Source: Psychromonas sp. 14N.309.X.WAT.B.A12 (lineage in GTDB: Bacteria > Pseudomonadota > Gammaproteobacteria > Enterobacterales > Psychromonadaceae). From it: DNA of 64,000 nt. The DNA is taken from positions 434,001 through 498,000 of the forward strand of contig NZ_JAPNXS010000001.1 of assembly GCF_030397575.1 (NCBI RefSeq), given 5' to 3'. The translations under genes and the position numbers were made by a program. Shown piece by piece: positions 39,711 to 48,057 of this stretch. Numbering within the stretch: the stretch's first letter is position 1; each line of letters begins with the position of its first letter. Below the pieces are notes generated by a model, which was not told where the DNA came from, did not search any database, and saw nothing but the letters and a program-made list of their open reading frames with translations.

Positions 39711-40211
39711 ATGAAATATAAATTGTTAGCAACGACTTTTCTAGCCAGTTTTTTTTCTACTTACGCTTCAGCGATTGAAGTTAAACTAACTGATTCAACA
39801 TGGGATGGCGTTAAGATACCAGAAGGACAACAATGTCAGAAGTTTGGTGGACAAAACCCGATGACGCCGGCATTACAGGTTTCATCAATTCCTGCGGGTT
39901 CAGACACTCTTGTGTTAGCTTACAGTGATAGAGACTCAGAAAAAATGAATAACGGTGGTCATGGGATCATGAGTTATCAAATTGATTCGACATCATCAAC
40001 TGTTTCAATTCCAAAAGTACCAGGTCACTCTTATAATTTGCCTGAAAAATTTACCATGATCGAAGCACACCGTAGCCCTGGTTGGGATAAAGAAGGAGCT
40101 TACATGCCTCCATGCTCAGGTGCAAAAGATCATGCTTACTACGTTACAATCAAAGCAATGAAAGGTGATCAAGTCACTGCAACTACTGTACTTGAATTGG
40201 GTAATTATTAA
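39711..40211 (+). CDS. Secreted PEBP-like (YbhB/YbcL) protein
   Basis: A 166-residue protein with a signal peptide ending STYASA at about residue 22. GQNPMTPALQVSSIPAGSDTLVLAYSD followed later by DHAYYVTIKAM follows the order of the phosphatidylethanolamine-binding fold (G-N-x-S/T-P-A-L; late aromatic-rich strand), but the usual DP-D-x-P and GxHRY motifs are altered. A YbhB/YbcL relative is therefore my best but uncertain call. Two cysteines (about 41 and 139) could form a disulfide. An ideal AAGGAG precedes the start. It follows the TRAP permease by 173 bp with a hairpin between. Confidence 0.5.
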   Translation: MKYKLLATTFLASFFSTYASAIEVKLTDSTWDGVKIPEGQQCQKFGGQNPMTPALQVSSIPAGSDTLVLAYSDRDSEKMNNGGHGIMSYQIDSTSSTVSIPKVPGHSYNLPEKFTMIEAHRSPGWDKEGAYMPPCSGAKDHAYYVTIKAMKGDQVTATTVLELGNY

Positions 40212-40347
40212 TTAATGTTTCATTAATCAATACAAAATATGCGTGGTCATTATAAATTCACTTTAAAGCAATTTTTAGTGAATTTTTTTTACCTCGCATT
40301 TGGTAACTTCAACGTTATTAACACTCATTAGATAATATCAAAACAAC

Positions 40348-40363
40348 TTGAACGATCGTTATA
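40348..40363. promoter_or_regulatory. TetR-type operator A1 (distal), GST promoter
   Basis: TTGAACGATCGTTATA differs from the palindrome TTGAACGATCGTTCAA only in the last arm. A perfect TATAAT (40360-40365) overlaps its right edge, so a bound repressor would cover the -10 element. The same sequence recurs before the CMD gene at 44555-44570. Confidence 0.75.
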
Positions 40364-40370
40364 ATTGTGT

Positions 40371-40386
40371 TTGAATGAGTGTTCAA
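40371..40386. promoter_or_regulatory. TetR-type operator A2 (proximal), GST promoter
   Basis: TTGAATGAGTGTTCAA, a palindrome with arms TTGAA/TTCAA, is centred 23 bp from A1. The centre GAGTG is shared with the proximal site of the CMD gene and the tetR site. Confidence 0.72.
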
Positions 40387-40403
40387 TTAATGAGGAGTTT
40401 CAC

Positions 40404-41081
40404 ATGATTAAATTTTATTTTCACCATACACCTAACCCAATGAAAGTTGCACTTTTCCTAGAAGAAACTGGTTTACCTTACGAAGTGGTTCCTCTTGATA
40501 CATTAAAAGGTGAGCAGCATACACCTGAATACAAAGCAATTAATCCAAATGCTAAAGCACCTGCTATTACTGATGGTGAAACACGTGTTTTTGATTCTAA
40601 CGCTATCTTAATGTACCTTTCTGAAAAATCAGGTAAGTTGACTGGTAAACCTGAAGACCGTGGTGAAATGCTTTCATGGTTGATGTTCATTGCATCAGGT
40701 CTAGGCCCATACTCTGGCCAATCTGTACATTTTAGACATGCCGCTCCAGAAGGCTTAGACTATGCAGTTAACCGTTACTTACGTGAAGCTCAACGTCACT
40801 ATGAAGTACTAGATACTCACATGGAAGGCCGAGAGTTTATTGTAGGTAATGAATTCTCTATTGCAGATGTGTCTGCATGGGGCTGGGTTGATAAAGCAGC
40901 TGTTGTACTAGGAGAAGAGGGACTTGCACCTTACCCTAACCTAAAGCGCTGGTTTGAAAGTATTGATAGCCGTCCTGCTGTGGCACGTGCGCGTAATATC
41001 GCATCTGATGTGGAATTTAAAAAAGAGTTTGATGAAGAAGCTAAACGTGCTTTCTTCCCTTCAAATTATCCAAAAGCTTAA
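40404..41081 (+). CDS. Nu-class glutathione transferase (YfcG-like)
   Basis: A 225-residue GST with the thioredoxin-like N-terminal domain and helical C-terminal domain. HHTPNPMKVALFLEE puts Thr9 and Asn11 where E. coli YfcG has its glutathione-contacting residues; there is no catalytic Tyr, Ser or Cys, which marks the nu class with disulfide-bond reductase activity. SNAILMYLSEK is the glutathione gamma-glutamyl site. The start at 40404 has AGGAG 7 nt upstream; the upstream ATG at 40365 lies between the two operators and is unlikely. It is followed after 20 bp by yghU, so the two are an operon under the palindromic operators. Confidence 0.85.
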   Translation: MIKFYFHHTPNPMKVALFLEETGLPYEVVPLDTLKGEQHTPEYKAINPNAKAPAITDGETRVFDSNAILMYLSEKSGKLTGKPEDRGEMLSWLMFIASGLGPYSGQSVHFRHAAPEGLDYAVNRYLREAQRHYEVLDTHMEGREFIVGNEFSIADVSAWGWVDKAAVVLGEEGLAPYPNLKRWFESIDSRPAVARARNIASDVEFKKEFDEEAKRAFFPSNYPKA

Positions 41082-41101
41082 TTTACCAATAAGGAGTGAA
41101 T

Positions 41102-41962
41102 ATGACTGATCAATATGTCCCACCTAAAATTTGGGTACATGATACTAATGGCGGCAATAAATGGGCTAACATTAATCGACCGGAGTCCGGTGCTACTCAT
41201 GAAAAAGAGTTACCAGTCGGAGAGCATAAGTTGCAGTTATATTCCTTAGGGACTCCTAATGGTCAGAAAGTGACTATTATGCTTGAAGAACTATTAGCTT
41301 TAGGCATTAGTGAAGCTGAGTATGACGCTTATTTAATTAACATTGGTGAAGGTGACCAATTTTCATCTGGCTTTGTCGGTGTCAATCCTAACTCAAAAAT
41401 ACCAGCATTAGTTGATAAAACAGCTGATCAAGATCTCAATGTATTTGAGTCTGCTTCTATCCTTGTGCATTTAGCTGAGAAGTTCGGTCAGTTTCTACCT
41501 GCTTCAGGTGTTGCCAGAACAACTACGTTTAACTGGTTATTTTGGGCACAAGGTTCTGCTCCATTTTTAGGTGGTGGTTTTGGTCACTTTTATGCTTATG
41601 CAGATGAAAAGTTTGAATATCCAATTAATCGATTTGCGATGGAAGCTAAACGTCAACTTGATGTATTAGACAAACAACTAGCTAACAATACTTTTGTTGC
41701 TGGGGAAGAGATCTCTATTGCTGACATGGCTATTTGGCCTTGGTACGGTAACTTAGTATTAGGTAATTTATACGATGCTGCTGAGTTCTTACAAGTTGAA
41801 ACTTATACACATGTGATGCGTTGGGCTAAACTACTTGAACAACGCCAAGGTTTTCAACGTGGTCGTACAGTAAATCGTCCATTTGGAGAAGAATGGGAAA
41901 AAGTAGAAGAGCGACATTCTGCAGCGGATATAGATAAAGTGTTAGCCAAAAAGCCTCAATAA
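41102..41962 (+). CDS. yghU: Glutathione-dependent disulfide-bond oxidoreductase YghU
   Basis: A nu-class GST that in E. coli binds two glutathiones and reduces disulfides and organic hydroperoxides. The sequence tracks YghU through most of its length: NINRPESGATHEKELPVGEH, LYSLGTPNGQKVTIMLEELLALG, PNSKIPAL and GGGFGHFYAYA. It is 286 residues long from the ATG at 41102, which has AAGGAG at 5 nt. It is the second gene after the YfcG-like GST and ends in a strong terminator. Confidence 0.92.
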   Translation: MTDQYVPPKIWVHDTNGGNKWANINRPESGATHEKELPVGEHKLQLYSLGTPNGQKVTIMLEELLALGISEAEYDAYLINIGEGDQFSSGFVGVNPNSKIPALVDKTADQDLNVFESASILVHLAEKFGQFLPASGVARTTTFNWLFWAQGSAPFLGGGFGHFYAYADEKFEYPINRFAMEAKRQLDVLDKQLANNTFVAGEEISIADMAIWPWYGNLVLGNLYDAAEFLQVETYTHVMRWAKLLEQRQGFQRGRTVNRPFGEEWEKVEERHSAADIDKVLAKKPQ

Positions 41963-41981
41963 AGTTTGGTTGATAACATTT

Positions 41982-42020
41982 AAAAGTGGGTTAATGAAAG
42001 TTTCATTAACCCACTTTTTT
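41982..42020. terminator. Bidirectional terminator, yghU / 5'-nucleotidase gene
   Basis: A perfect 15-bp stem AAAAGTGGGTTAATG / CATTAACCCACTTTT with a 7-nt loop lies between convergent genes, with T and A runs on the two sides. Confidence 0.88.
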
Positions 42021-42024
42021 GTAT

Positions 42025-43740
42025 TTATCCAAGATTTAAATTTAATTTTTCTGGATATTGTTTAATCATCTCAATAAAACAGTCCGCCATTGAACATTGG
42101 GTAATTGTACCTTCACCTTCCATCATGGTTAAAGCATCATAACCTTCTTTTCCTTTCATGGTATAGGCGGAAGAGGTACCACGATAAAAAGTGTCAGGTT
42201 GCACTTTTATCCAGCCATTGCTTTTGTCAAATATCGCTAATTCAGTAATGCGTTTGCCAACAGGGCGTTCTGCACAATAGGTGAATGTTAAGTTATTTGT
42301 GTAGGGATAACTTCCTGTGCCACTGCCTACAACACCATTATTGGTTGCATTATTAATTGCACCTTCGAGTGCTTGTTCAATATATTTACCTTGAATTTGA
42401 TAGACCCCGATAGGTACTACAAAAGGCAGTAACTTCCCTGCAATGTCTGCGACAGAAATATCACCTTGATTTAATGATGAGCGAATACCGCCAGCATTAT
42501 GGATCGCAAAATCGACTTTATGACCTAATTTATTCATCATGAAAGAAAATGATTCTGCAACGAGAGGAACAAGGTCGCTGCCTCCTTTTTCATCAGGAAT
42601 ACGAATATGGCGCATATCCTGCGGTAAAGTAGCAATAATGGTATTTTGTAATTTTCGTACCCTTGGTATGTATTTATCCAATAAAAGACTCTGTAATAAA
42701 GGATCCTTTTTACAAATTATAATATTGTCATGATGAGTCAGGCGTTCACCGGCTTTAGCAGCAATGTCTCCATCGAGTGTGCTTAGTAAGCTTTTATCGT
42801 GACATAATCTACGACCAAAAAGTAATTCGTTTTTGCCCGCAAAAGAAGTGACTCTGCCATCTTCAGCAAAATCAATATTACAATGACCTATGGCCTGAGC
42901 ATGACACCCTGCTTGAACAATATAAGTATCATTAATACACTCACCATAGTCTGCTTCGTGTTTAAGTCCAATATCACTAAAATCTCCTTGCAATACATGC
43001 GTATGCCCACCAACGATTAAACTAATGCCTGTTACCGCCTTTGCTAAATCTTTATCTCCCTCATAGCCTAAGTGACTTAATAGGATGATCTTATTTATCC
43101 CGGCTGCTTGAATTGCTTTAACGGTGTTAATAGCGGTTTCAATGGCATTAGTAAATGGTGTATCAGGATCAACATTAGCAATATCCATCATCTTATCGAT
43201 AGAAAGGCCAAATAAAGCAATGTATTCACCATCTACTTTTTGGGTTATCCAGTTCGCTGTTTTGTGTTCAGCTTGGTATGTGAAGAGGTTATCGCGGTTA
43301 CTTAATTGATGTGACTTTGTGGGTAATTCATTTGAAAGGTCCCAATTACCCGCTAACAGCGGAAACTCGATACGGTCAAGAAAGTCAGCGATAGGTTGAT
43401 TACCCATATCCAATTCATGATTACCAATGGTCATCATATCAATACCTAATGCATTAAGCATTTCAGCATTTGCTTTACCTTTAAATAAGGAAAAATATAA
43501 AGTACCTTGGAAACAATCACCCGCGTGTAAGAATAGAAAATGTCTCTGTTGTTCTTTCGCTGAAGCTTTGAGTTGTTTTACTCTGGTCGCTATTCGAGAA
43601 AATCCACCATTACTCACGTATGGCGAGATACTTTTCCCTTCTATATTTAACTGTAATTGTAACGCATGAGGTTCAAAGTAGGAGTGAGTATCATTAATAT
43701 GAGCAAGTGTTAATGTCACTGCTTTATTGTTTTTTATCAT
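42025..43740 (-). CDS. Metallophosphatase / 5'-nucleotidase family protein without signal peptide
   Basis: The two-domain architecture of UshA-type nucleotidases: an N-terminal calcineurin-like metallophosphatase domain and a C-terminal substrate-binding domain from about residue 350. Metal motifs are HINDTH (residues 14-19), HAGDCFQG, TIGNHELD, SHLGYEGD and GGHTH; the C-terminal domain has IHNAGGIRSSL and GYDAL. The start MIKNNKAVTLTLAHINDTH has no signal peptide, whereas UshA is periplasmic, so this enzyme is probably cytoplasmic. The substrate may be a nucleotide or a nucleotide-like phosphoester. It sits between the two TetR-controlled units but shows no operator. Confidence 0.85.
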   Translation of the reverse strand: MIKNNKAVTLTLAHINDTHSYFEPHALQLQLNIEGKSISPYVSNGGFSRIATRVKQLKASAKEQQRHFLFLHAGDCFQGTLYFSLFKGKANAEMLNALGIDMMTIGNHELDMGNQPIADFLDRIEFPLLAGNWDLSNELPTKSHQLSNRDNLFTYQAEHKTANWITQKVDGEYIALFGLSIDKMMDIANVDPDTPFTNAIETAINTVKAIQAAGINKIILLSHLGYEGDKDLAKAVTGISLIVGGHTHVLQGDFSDIGLKHEADYGECINDTYIVQAGCHAQAIGHCNIDFAEDGRVTSFAGKNELLFGRRLCHDKSLLSTLDGDIAAKAGERLTHHDNIIICKKDPLLQSLLLDKYIPRVRKLQNTIIATLPQDMRHIRIPDEKGGSDLVPLVAESFSFMMNKLGHKVDFAIHNAGGIRSSLNQGDISVADIAGKLLPFVVPIGVYQIQGKYIEQALEGAINNATNNGVVGSGTGSYPYTNNLTFTYCAERPVGKRITELAIFDKSNGWIKVQPDTFYRGTSSAYTMKGKEGYDALTMMEGEGTITQCSMADCFIEMIKQYPEKLNLNLG

Positions 43741-43843
43741 AAGCCTTCTTAATTGATATTTATCTCAATTATAATCCACTAATAGGATAGGCTAACACTA
43801 TGATTAAAAGTTATAAATAATTATTAATAAAATCATTAACAAT

Positions 43844-43877
43844 AAAAAAGGGGCCTTGTTATTACTACAAGCCCCCC
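43844..43877 (-). terminator. Terminator of the CMD-family gene
   Basis: On the minus strand a GC-rich hairpin (GGGGC-TTGT with ACAA-GGCCCC, one bulge) is followed by TTTTTT. Confidence 0.7.
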
Positions 43878-43911
43878 AAAGCGGTTAAACCTAATAATTA
43901 AATATTAATTA

Positions 43912-44460
43912 TTATTTTTCCCAAGCAAATGATTCAAACATTGGATCAACGGGTGTTTTTGCTACGTGGTTAACGTAGTTACTGATTGTTTTTTGTGACA
44001 AGCCAAGAATGACTTCTAATACTTGTTGTTGTCCATAACCTGCCGCAAAAAATGCATCCATATCAGTTGCTGGCACATTACCACGGTTACGTACCATGCT
44101 TAATGTGAAGTCATGTAAAGCTTGTAGCTTCGCTGTAGGCATTTTATCACCATTACGCAGGGCTTCTGTTAATGCTGCATCTACATTCATCGAATGTGCA
44201 ATGCCTGTATGAGCAGGTACACAGTAATGACATTCATGTTCCACATTGATTGTTTGCCATACAACTGTTAACTCTTCTGCATCGAAAGAAGTGTTTGTGA
44301 ATTGTTCATGTAGTTGTGTGTAAGCTTTTAAAATGGTTGGTGCTTCAGCCATTGTACCGAATAAATTTGGCACCACACCCATTTGTTTAATAGCACCTTC
44401 AAGAATTGGCTTACTTTGTGCTGGAGCTGTGTCTACTGTATGAATTTGAAATTTGCTCAT
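43912..44460 (-). CDS. Carboxymuconolactone decarboxylase/AhpD-like protein
   Basis: A 182-residue member of the CMD/AhpD superfamily. The redox motif is EHECHYCVPAHT with C77, C80 and H84, the arrangement used by AhpD-type thiol peroxidases or reductases; it is therefore more likely a redox enzyme than a decarboxylase. I start at the ATG at 44460, giving MSKFQIHTVDTAP; the open frame to 44508 has no support and would include part of the promoter. Two palindromic operators identical in type to those of the GST operon stand at 44533-44570, so it belongs to the TetR regulon defined here. Confidence 0.8.
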   Translation of the reverse strand: MSKFQIHTVDTAPAQSKPILEGAIKQMGVVPNLFGTMAEAPTILKAYTQLHEQFTNTSFDAEELTVVWQTINVEHECHYCVPAHTGIAHSMNVDAALTEALRNGDKMPTAKLQALHDFTLSMVRNRGNVPATDMDAFFAAGYGQQQVLEVILGLSQKTISNYVNHVAKTPVDPMFESFAWEK

Positions 44461-44532
44461 TAATTTACTCTCTCTAGTGAAAAATGAATTTTGAAGATTA
44501 CTCTTCAATCAGTAAATCCATCATAGTTCATT

Positions 44533-44548
44533 GTGAACGAGTGTTCAA
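44533..44548. promoter_or_regulatory. TetR-type operator B1 (proximal), CMD promoter
   Basis: GTGAACGAGTGTTCAA; read toward the gene it is the GAGTG-type site closest to the start codon. It corresponds to A2 and to the tetR site. Confidence 0.75.
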
Positions 44549-44554
44549 GTATTT

Positions 44555-44570
44555 TGTAACGATCGTTCAA
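44555..44570. promoter_or_regulatory. TetR-type operator B2 (distal), CMD promoter
   Basis: TGTAACGATCGTTCAA shares the central AACGATCGTT with site A1. It is centred 22 bp from B1, in the same distal/proximal order relative to its gene as A1/A2. A TACAAAAT between them on the minus strand may be the -10. Confidence 0.75.
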
Positions 44571-44701
44571 ATTTATTGAGATATAAAATTAAATAAAAGA
44601 TAGGGTTAAATACGACAATATAAAGAATGCAATGTCTGCGTGATACAAGCAGTCTATGTAGTTGTTATAAACAAAAGATTTGTGAAGAGAAAAGAGGGAA
44701 T

Positions 44702-44769
44702 TAGCTATTATATTGTTACTGAAATTATTAGTATCAAACTAATATTGTAAATCTTATATATAATAGCTA
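44702..44769. repeat. Nested inverted repeat downstream of tetR
   Basis: Outer perfect 12-bp arms TAGCTATTATAT / ATATAATAGCTA enclose about 44 bp that contains a second palindrome, ATTAGT-ATCAA-ACTAAT. The whole can fold as one long AU-rich hairpin. It may be the tetR 3' end or a decayed mobile repeat. Confidence 0.5.
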
Positions 44770-44781
44770 TTGGTGGTTAGA

Positions 44782-45372
44782 TTAGTGAAATGGAGAACCG
44801 ATGAAAATTTCATTTACAAATTTGTTAATCGTCTCGACATTGCTATTAACACGCGCATAAGTTCTTAAACCTATGATTTGTACTTGAATATAACTGGCTA
44901 ATTCTTTGGCATCTTTATCTGATGCAATCTCGCCAAGTTTAATAGCTTCAGTAATGATCTCTGCAAATTTATTTTCAACATTGGCCAATAATAGTTTAGC
45001 TTCATCTAATAATTCCTTATTATCTGCGTCAGTTAATTCGGAGATAGATTTAACTATCATGCACATGCAACTTGGTTTGCCTTCTAAATTCTCAATAACC
45101 AGTTTTCTGATAAACAGTTTGAGGCCTTCTAAAGGAGAACTTGTTTCTGCTAAACAGTTTTCTAAGACTTCACCAGTCTTGTTGGCATAATACTGAATCG
45201 ATTCTTTGAATAGATTGTCTTTACTACCAAACGTTGCATAAATACTGCCAGGACGAAGATCAATAGCTGTCTGTAAATTGCGCATAGAAGTACCGTGATA
45301 ACCTTTACCCCAGTATAAATTTGTCGCTTTTTGTATTACTTCTTCTCGGTCAAACTTGGCAACTTTACTCAT
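44782..45372 (-). CDS. TetR family transcriptional regulator
   Basis: A 196-residue one-component repressor. The N-terminal HTH is GYHGTSMRNLQTAIDLRPGSIYATFGSKDNLFKES at about residues 23-57; the C-terminal ligand domain has cysteines in SCMCMIV (about 99-101) that could sense thiol-reactive compounds. The ATG at 45372 follows an in-frame TTG at 45378. One palindrome, GAACACTCGTTC, precedes it and matches the operators of the GST and CMD genes, so it is likely autoregulated and represses those genes. The electrophile or peroxide inducer is inferred from target function. Confidence 0.85.
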   Translation of the reverse strand: MSKVAKFDREEVIQKATNLYWGKGYHGTSMRNLQTAIDLRPGSIYATFGSKDNLFKESIQYYANKTGEVLENCLAETSSPLEGLKLFIRKLVIENLEGKPSCMCMIVKSISELTDADNKELLDEAKLLLANVENKFAEIITEAIKLGEIASDKDAKELASYIQVQIIGLRTYARVNSNVETINKFVNEIFIGSPFH

Positions 45373-45393
45373 AAACAATCTTTTTATTTTTAA

Positions 45394-45409
45394 TGGAACA
45401 CTCGTTCAT
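45394..45409. promoter_or_regulatory. TetR-type operator C, tetR promoter
   Basis: TGGAACACTCGTTCAT. On the minus strand it reads ATGAACGAGTGTTCCA, nearly the same as B1. It lies 22 bp upstream of the tetR start. Confidence 0.75.
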
Positions 45410-45493
45410 TATACAACTAAACACAAAGCTTACCAAGCGTTACAGGGTATTTGTTAATAACAGAGTGAATGGACAGGGGACAATAAAGATGGG

Positions 45494-45850
45494 TTATTTA
45501 TCTTTTTTACTATGAAATGCACTAGGCATGACTTCTACACCTACCATTTTTCCTAATTTAATAATAATAGGAATAGTAATCGGTGCAAAGGGTAACAATG
45601 CAAATACACCTAAACCCAACCCTTTCAAAATATCTAAAAACTGCTCGTTAGCGATTTTCATTTCAGATTTTGTAGCTTGGCCCTTTGTATAACGTTTATA
45701 GATAACTAACATTAATTTTGTTTCTTGTTTTTCTTGTGCCAGCGCTATTTTCAATTTAAGCATAGCTCTTTTTGTTTTTAGCCTTGCTGCTAATTTTTGA
45801 ATTCGAATAACTCGAATGGGGGCCTTGTGGATTTTGTGTAATGTTTTCAT
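45494..45850 (-). CDS. Small LETM1-like (ribosome-binding-domain-type) protein
   Basis: A 118-residue protein. The first 60 residues are basic and predicted helical. The remainder, KGQATKSEMKIANEQFLDILKG followed by LPFAPITIPIIIKLGK and EVMPSAF, follows the order of the LETM1/Mdm38 domain: a leading helix, a Pro-rich hydrophobic segment and a closing LPS/MPS-F motif. One hydrophobic segment (about 78-93) may be a membrane anchor. This homology is by eye and the function in bacteria is unknown. GAG stands 7 nt before the ATG. It is isolated, upstream of tetR on the same strand. Confidence 0.6.
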   Translation of the reverse strand: MKTLHKIHKAPIRVIRIQKLAARLKTKRAMLKLKIALAQEKQETKLMLVIYKRYTKGQATKSEMKIANEQFLDILKGLGLGVFALLPFAPITIPIIIKLGKMVGVEVMPSAFHSKKDK

Positions 45851-46178
45851 TATTTACTCATTATGAATGTGTTAATAACAGTAAATGTGAAAAGACGTTA
45901 CTGATAAAAATAGTGGTTAGATATAAGTGATAGCAGTCTACCGTTTAAATGTAAAAACAAATACAGCGTTTTGCTTAATTTATCATAAAAATAAATTGGT
46001 TAATTCTCAAGTCTGTAAGTACTAGCTAAGCAATTACTGACAGACCTTAGTTAAACGCAGAATATTTTAATAGGGTTTTACAGAAGTGAATGGTGCAACT
46101 TATGATAACCATCACTTTACATATAGTTTTTCATATATATTATTGTTCGTATGTTTTTAGCTTATATGGTCATAAATA
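45851..46178. other. Intergenic region upstream of the ars operon
   Basis: About 330 bp of AT-rich sequence with divergent promoters expected for the LETM1-like gene and the ars operon. CATATA-rich sequence around 46127-46150 could be an ArsR operator, but I cannot define a clear palindrome. Confidence 0.4.
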
Positions 46179-46973
46179 ATGAATAATTCAACAAAACCTA
46201 GAGTACTGTTTCTTTGTACAGGTAATTCAGCTCGTTCACAAATGGCGGAGGCATTATTACGCCATAAAGCTGGCAACAGATTCGATGTGTATAGTGCAGG
46301 AACTCATCCCGAGACTGTGGATCAAAGAGCATTAGATGCGCTAGCAAAATATGGCATTGAAACAAAAGGAGTGATGTCCAAAGATGTTGACTCTTTTACT
46401 GGAGAAGCTTTTGATTATGTTATTTCTCTTTGTGATAAAGCTAGCGTGGAATGCAGAAGTTACCCAAATGCTGGAAAACAACTTGCGTGGGATTTTCCAG
46501 ATCCTAAAAGCCGCTCAGGTGATCAACCTTTCTACTTGACATTAAATGAACTCAATACGCGCCTAGCAATGTTTTTATTAGTTGAAGAAAAACAAATAAA
46601 ACAACTTGAAGAGCAAGCTAATGAAGCGTCTTTGAACGAGTTTTTTAAGTGTTTAACGGACCCAATAAGGTTAAAAACCTTGATGCTTTCTCATTATCAC
46701 GGTGAGTTATGTGTCTGTGAGTTAATGGAAGCGCTACAAGAAGAGAGTCAACCTAAGGTATCACGTAATTTAGCAGTACTTAAAAAATCCAACATTATTA
46801 AAGATAGAAAACATGGACAATGGGTATTTTATCAAATTAACCCAAACCTACCTTTATGGGCTAAAACTGTGATTGCTCAGACAACTGAAAATAATATAGG
46901 GACGATCACCAGTGAATTACATCGATTAGATATTATGAAGAATCGCCCTAATCGCGCTAGTTTTTGTAAATAA
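46179..46973 (+). CDS. Fusion of LMW-PTP-type arsenate reductase and ArsR repressor
   Basis: Residues 1-140 are a low-molecular-weight phosphatase-type arsenate reductase: the anion loop C13-TGNSA-R19-S and the redox pair C85/C92, spaced by seven as in thioredoxin-coupled ArsC, are present, with WDFPDP carrying the acid. Residues 150-235 are an ArsR/SmtB winged helix with the As(III)-binding ELCVCEL (C178, C180); the third cysteine of E. coli ArsR is replaced by Met. The product may be both enzyme and repressor of its own operon. It is the first gene before acr3. Such fusions are known in some gammaproteobacteria. Confidence 0.85.
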   Translation: MNNSTKPRVLFLCTGNSARSQMAEALLRHKAGNRFDVYSAGTHPETVDQRALDALAKYGIETKGVMSKDVDSFTGEAFDYVISLCDKASVECRSYPNAGKQLAWDFPDPKSRSGDQPFYLTLNELNTRLAMFLLVEEKQIKQLEEQANEASLNEFFKCLTDPIRLKTLMLSHYHGELCVCELMEALQEESQPKVSRNLAVLKKSNIIKDRKHGQWVFYQINPNLPLWAKTVIAQTTENNIGTITSELHRLDIMKNRPNRASFCK

Positions 46974-46993
46974 AAGATAATAGGAATAAGTTA

Positions 46994-48004
46994 ATGGGTA
47001 TTTTTGAACGTTATTTGTCTGTTTGGATTGCAATCTGTATTACTACCGGTGTGATACTGGGCTTATGGCAGCCAAGTGTATTCGAAACGTTAGCAAGTGT
47101 AGAGTTTGCTCACGTCAATATTATTGTGGCTGTATGTATCTGGGTGATGATTTACCCAATGATGGTACAAATTGACTTTTCATCTATTAAAGATGTTGGT
47201 AAAAATCCAAAAGGATTAATATTAACGGTCATCATTAATTGGCTGATTAAACCTTTTACTATGGCCGGATTAGGTTGGTTGTTTTTCAATTTGTTATTTG
47301 CCGATTTAGTGGATCCTGCTTCTGCCCAAGAATATATAGCGGGTATGATCTTGTTAGGTGTTGCTCCTTGTACTGCAATGGTTTTTGTTTGGTCTCAATT
47401 GACTAAAGGTGATCCGAACTATACCTTAGTACAAGTTTCTGTGAATGATGTGATCATGATTTTTGCTTTTGCACCTATCTCTGCACTATTACTGGGTGTT
47501 AGTGATATTCAAGTACCCTGGGAAACATTGATAATTTCTGTTGTGCTTTATGTGTTTTTACCTTTACTCGCAGGGATCATCACAAGGTATTTATTATCCT
47601 CCAGCAGCCATTCTGTTGATGGCTTTTTATCAACAATGAAACCCTGGTCTGTTATTGGTTTATTAGCGACGGTGGTTTTATTATTTGGATTTCAAGCTAA
47701 TACCATTATTGCTGAACCGCAAACCATACTATTAATCGCTATCCCACTTATCTTGCAAACCTACGGTATCTTTGCCGTTACCTATTTTATCGCTCAAAAA
47801 ATGAAACTACCGCATAATATTGCTGCACCAGCTTGTTTGATTGGTACTTCAAACTTTTTTGAATTAGCAGTGGCTGTTGCAATCTCATTATTTGGTTTAC
47901 ATTCTGGTGCTGCGCTAGCTACTGTAGTCGGAGTACTGGTAGAAGTGCCTGTGATGTTATCATTGGTAGCGATCTTAAACAGAATAAAAAGTAATCGTAT
48001 TTAA
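46994..48004 (+). CDS. acr3: Acr3 family arsenite efflux permease
   Basis: An arsenite exporter of the bile/arsenite/riboflavin transporter superfamily with ten predicted membrane helices in 336 residues. The conserved cysteine needed for As(III) transport is in [18 protein letters not shown]. The N-terminal [20 protein letters not shown] matches the family. It starts 20 bp after the ArsC-ArsR fusion gene, in one operon. It has no ArsA ATPase partner, as is usual for Acr3. Confidence 0.92.
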   Translation: MGIFERYLSVWIAICITTGVILGLWQPSVFETLASVEFAHVNIIVAVCIWVMIYPMMVQIDFSSIKDVGKNPKGLILTVIINWLIKPFTMAGLGWLFFNLLFADLVDPASAQEYIAGMILLGVAPCTAMVFVWSQLTKGDPNYTLVQVSVNDVIMIFAFAPISALLLGVSDIQVPWETLIISVVLYVFLPLLAGIITRYLLSSSSHSVDGFLSTMKPWSVIGLLATVVLLFGFQANTIIAEPQTILLIAIPLILQTYGIFAVTYFIAQKMKLPHNIAAPACLIGTSNFFELAVAVAISLFGLHSGAALATVVGVLVEVPVMLSLVAILNRIKSNRI

Positions 48005-48057
48005 TAGCACCAATACCTAATGTAAGAATTTAACCTTAATTATAAATGGAATAGATT

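Noticed and set aside
46127-46160. Possible ArsR operator with CATATA repeats
   Set aside because: No defined palindrome; AT-rich chance repeats are common here. Kept only as a remark in the region entry.
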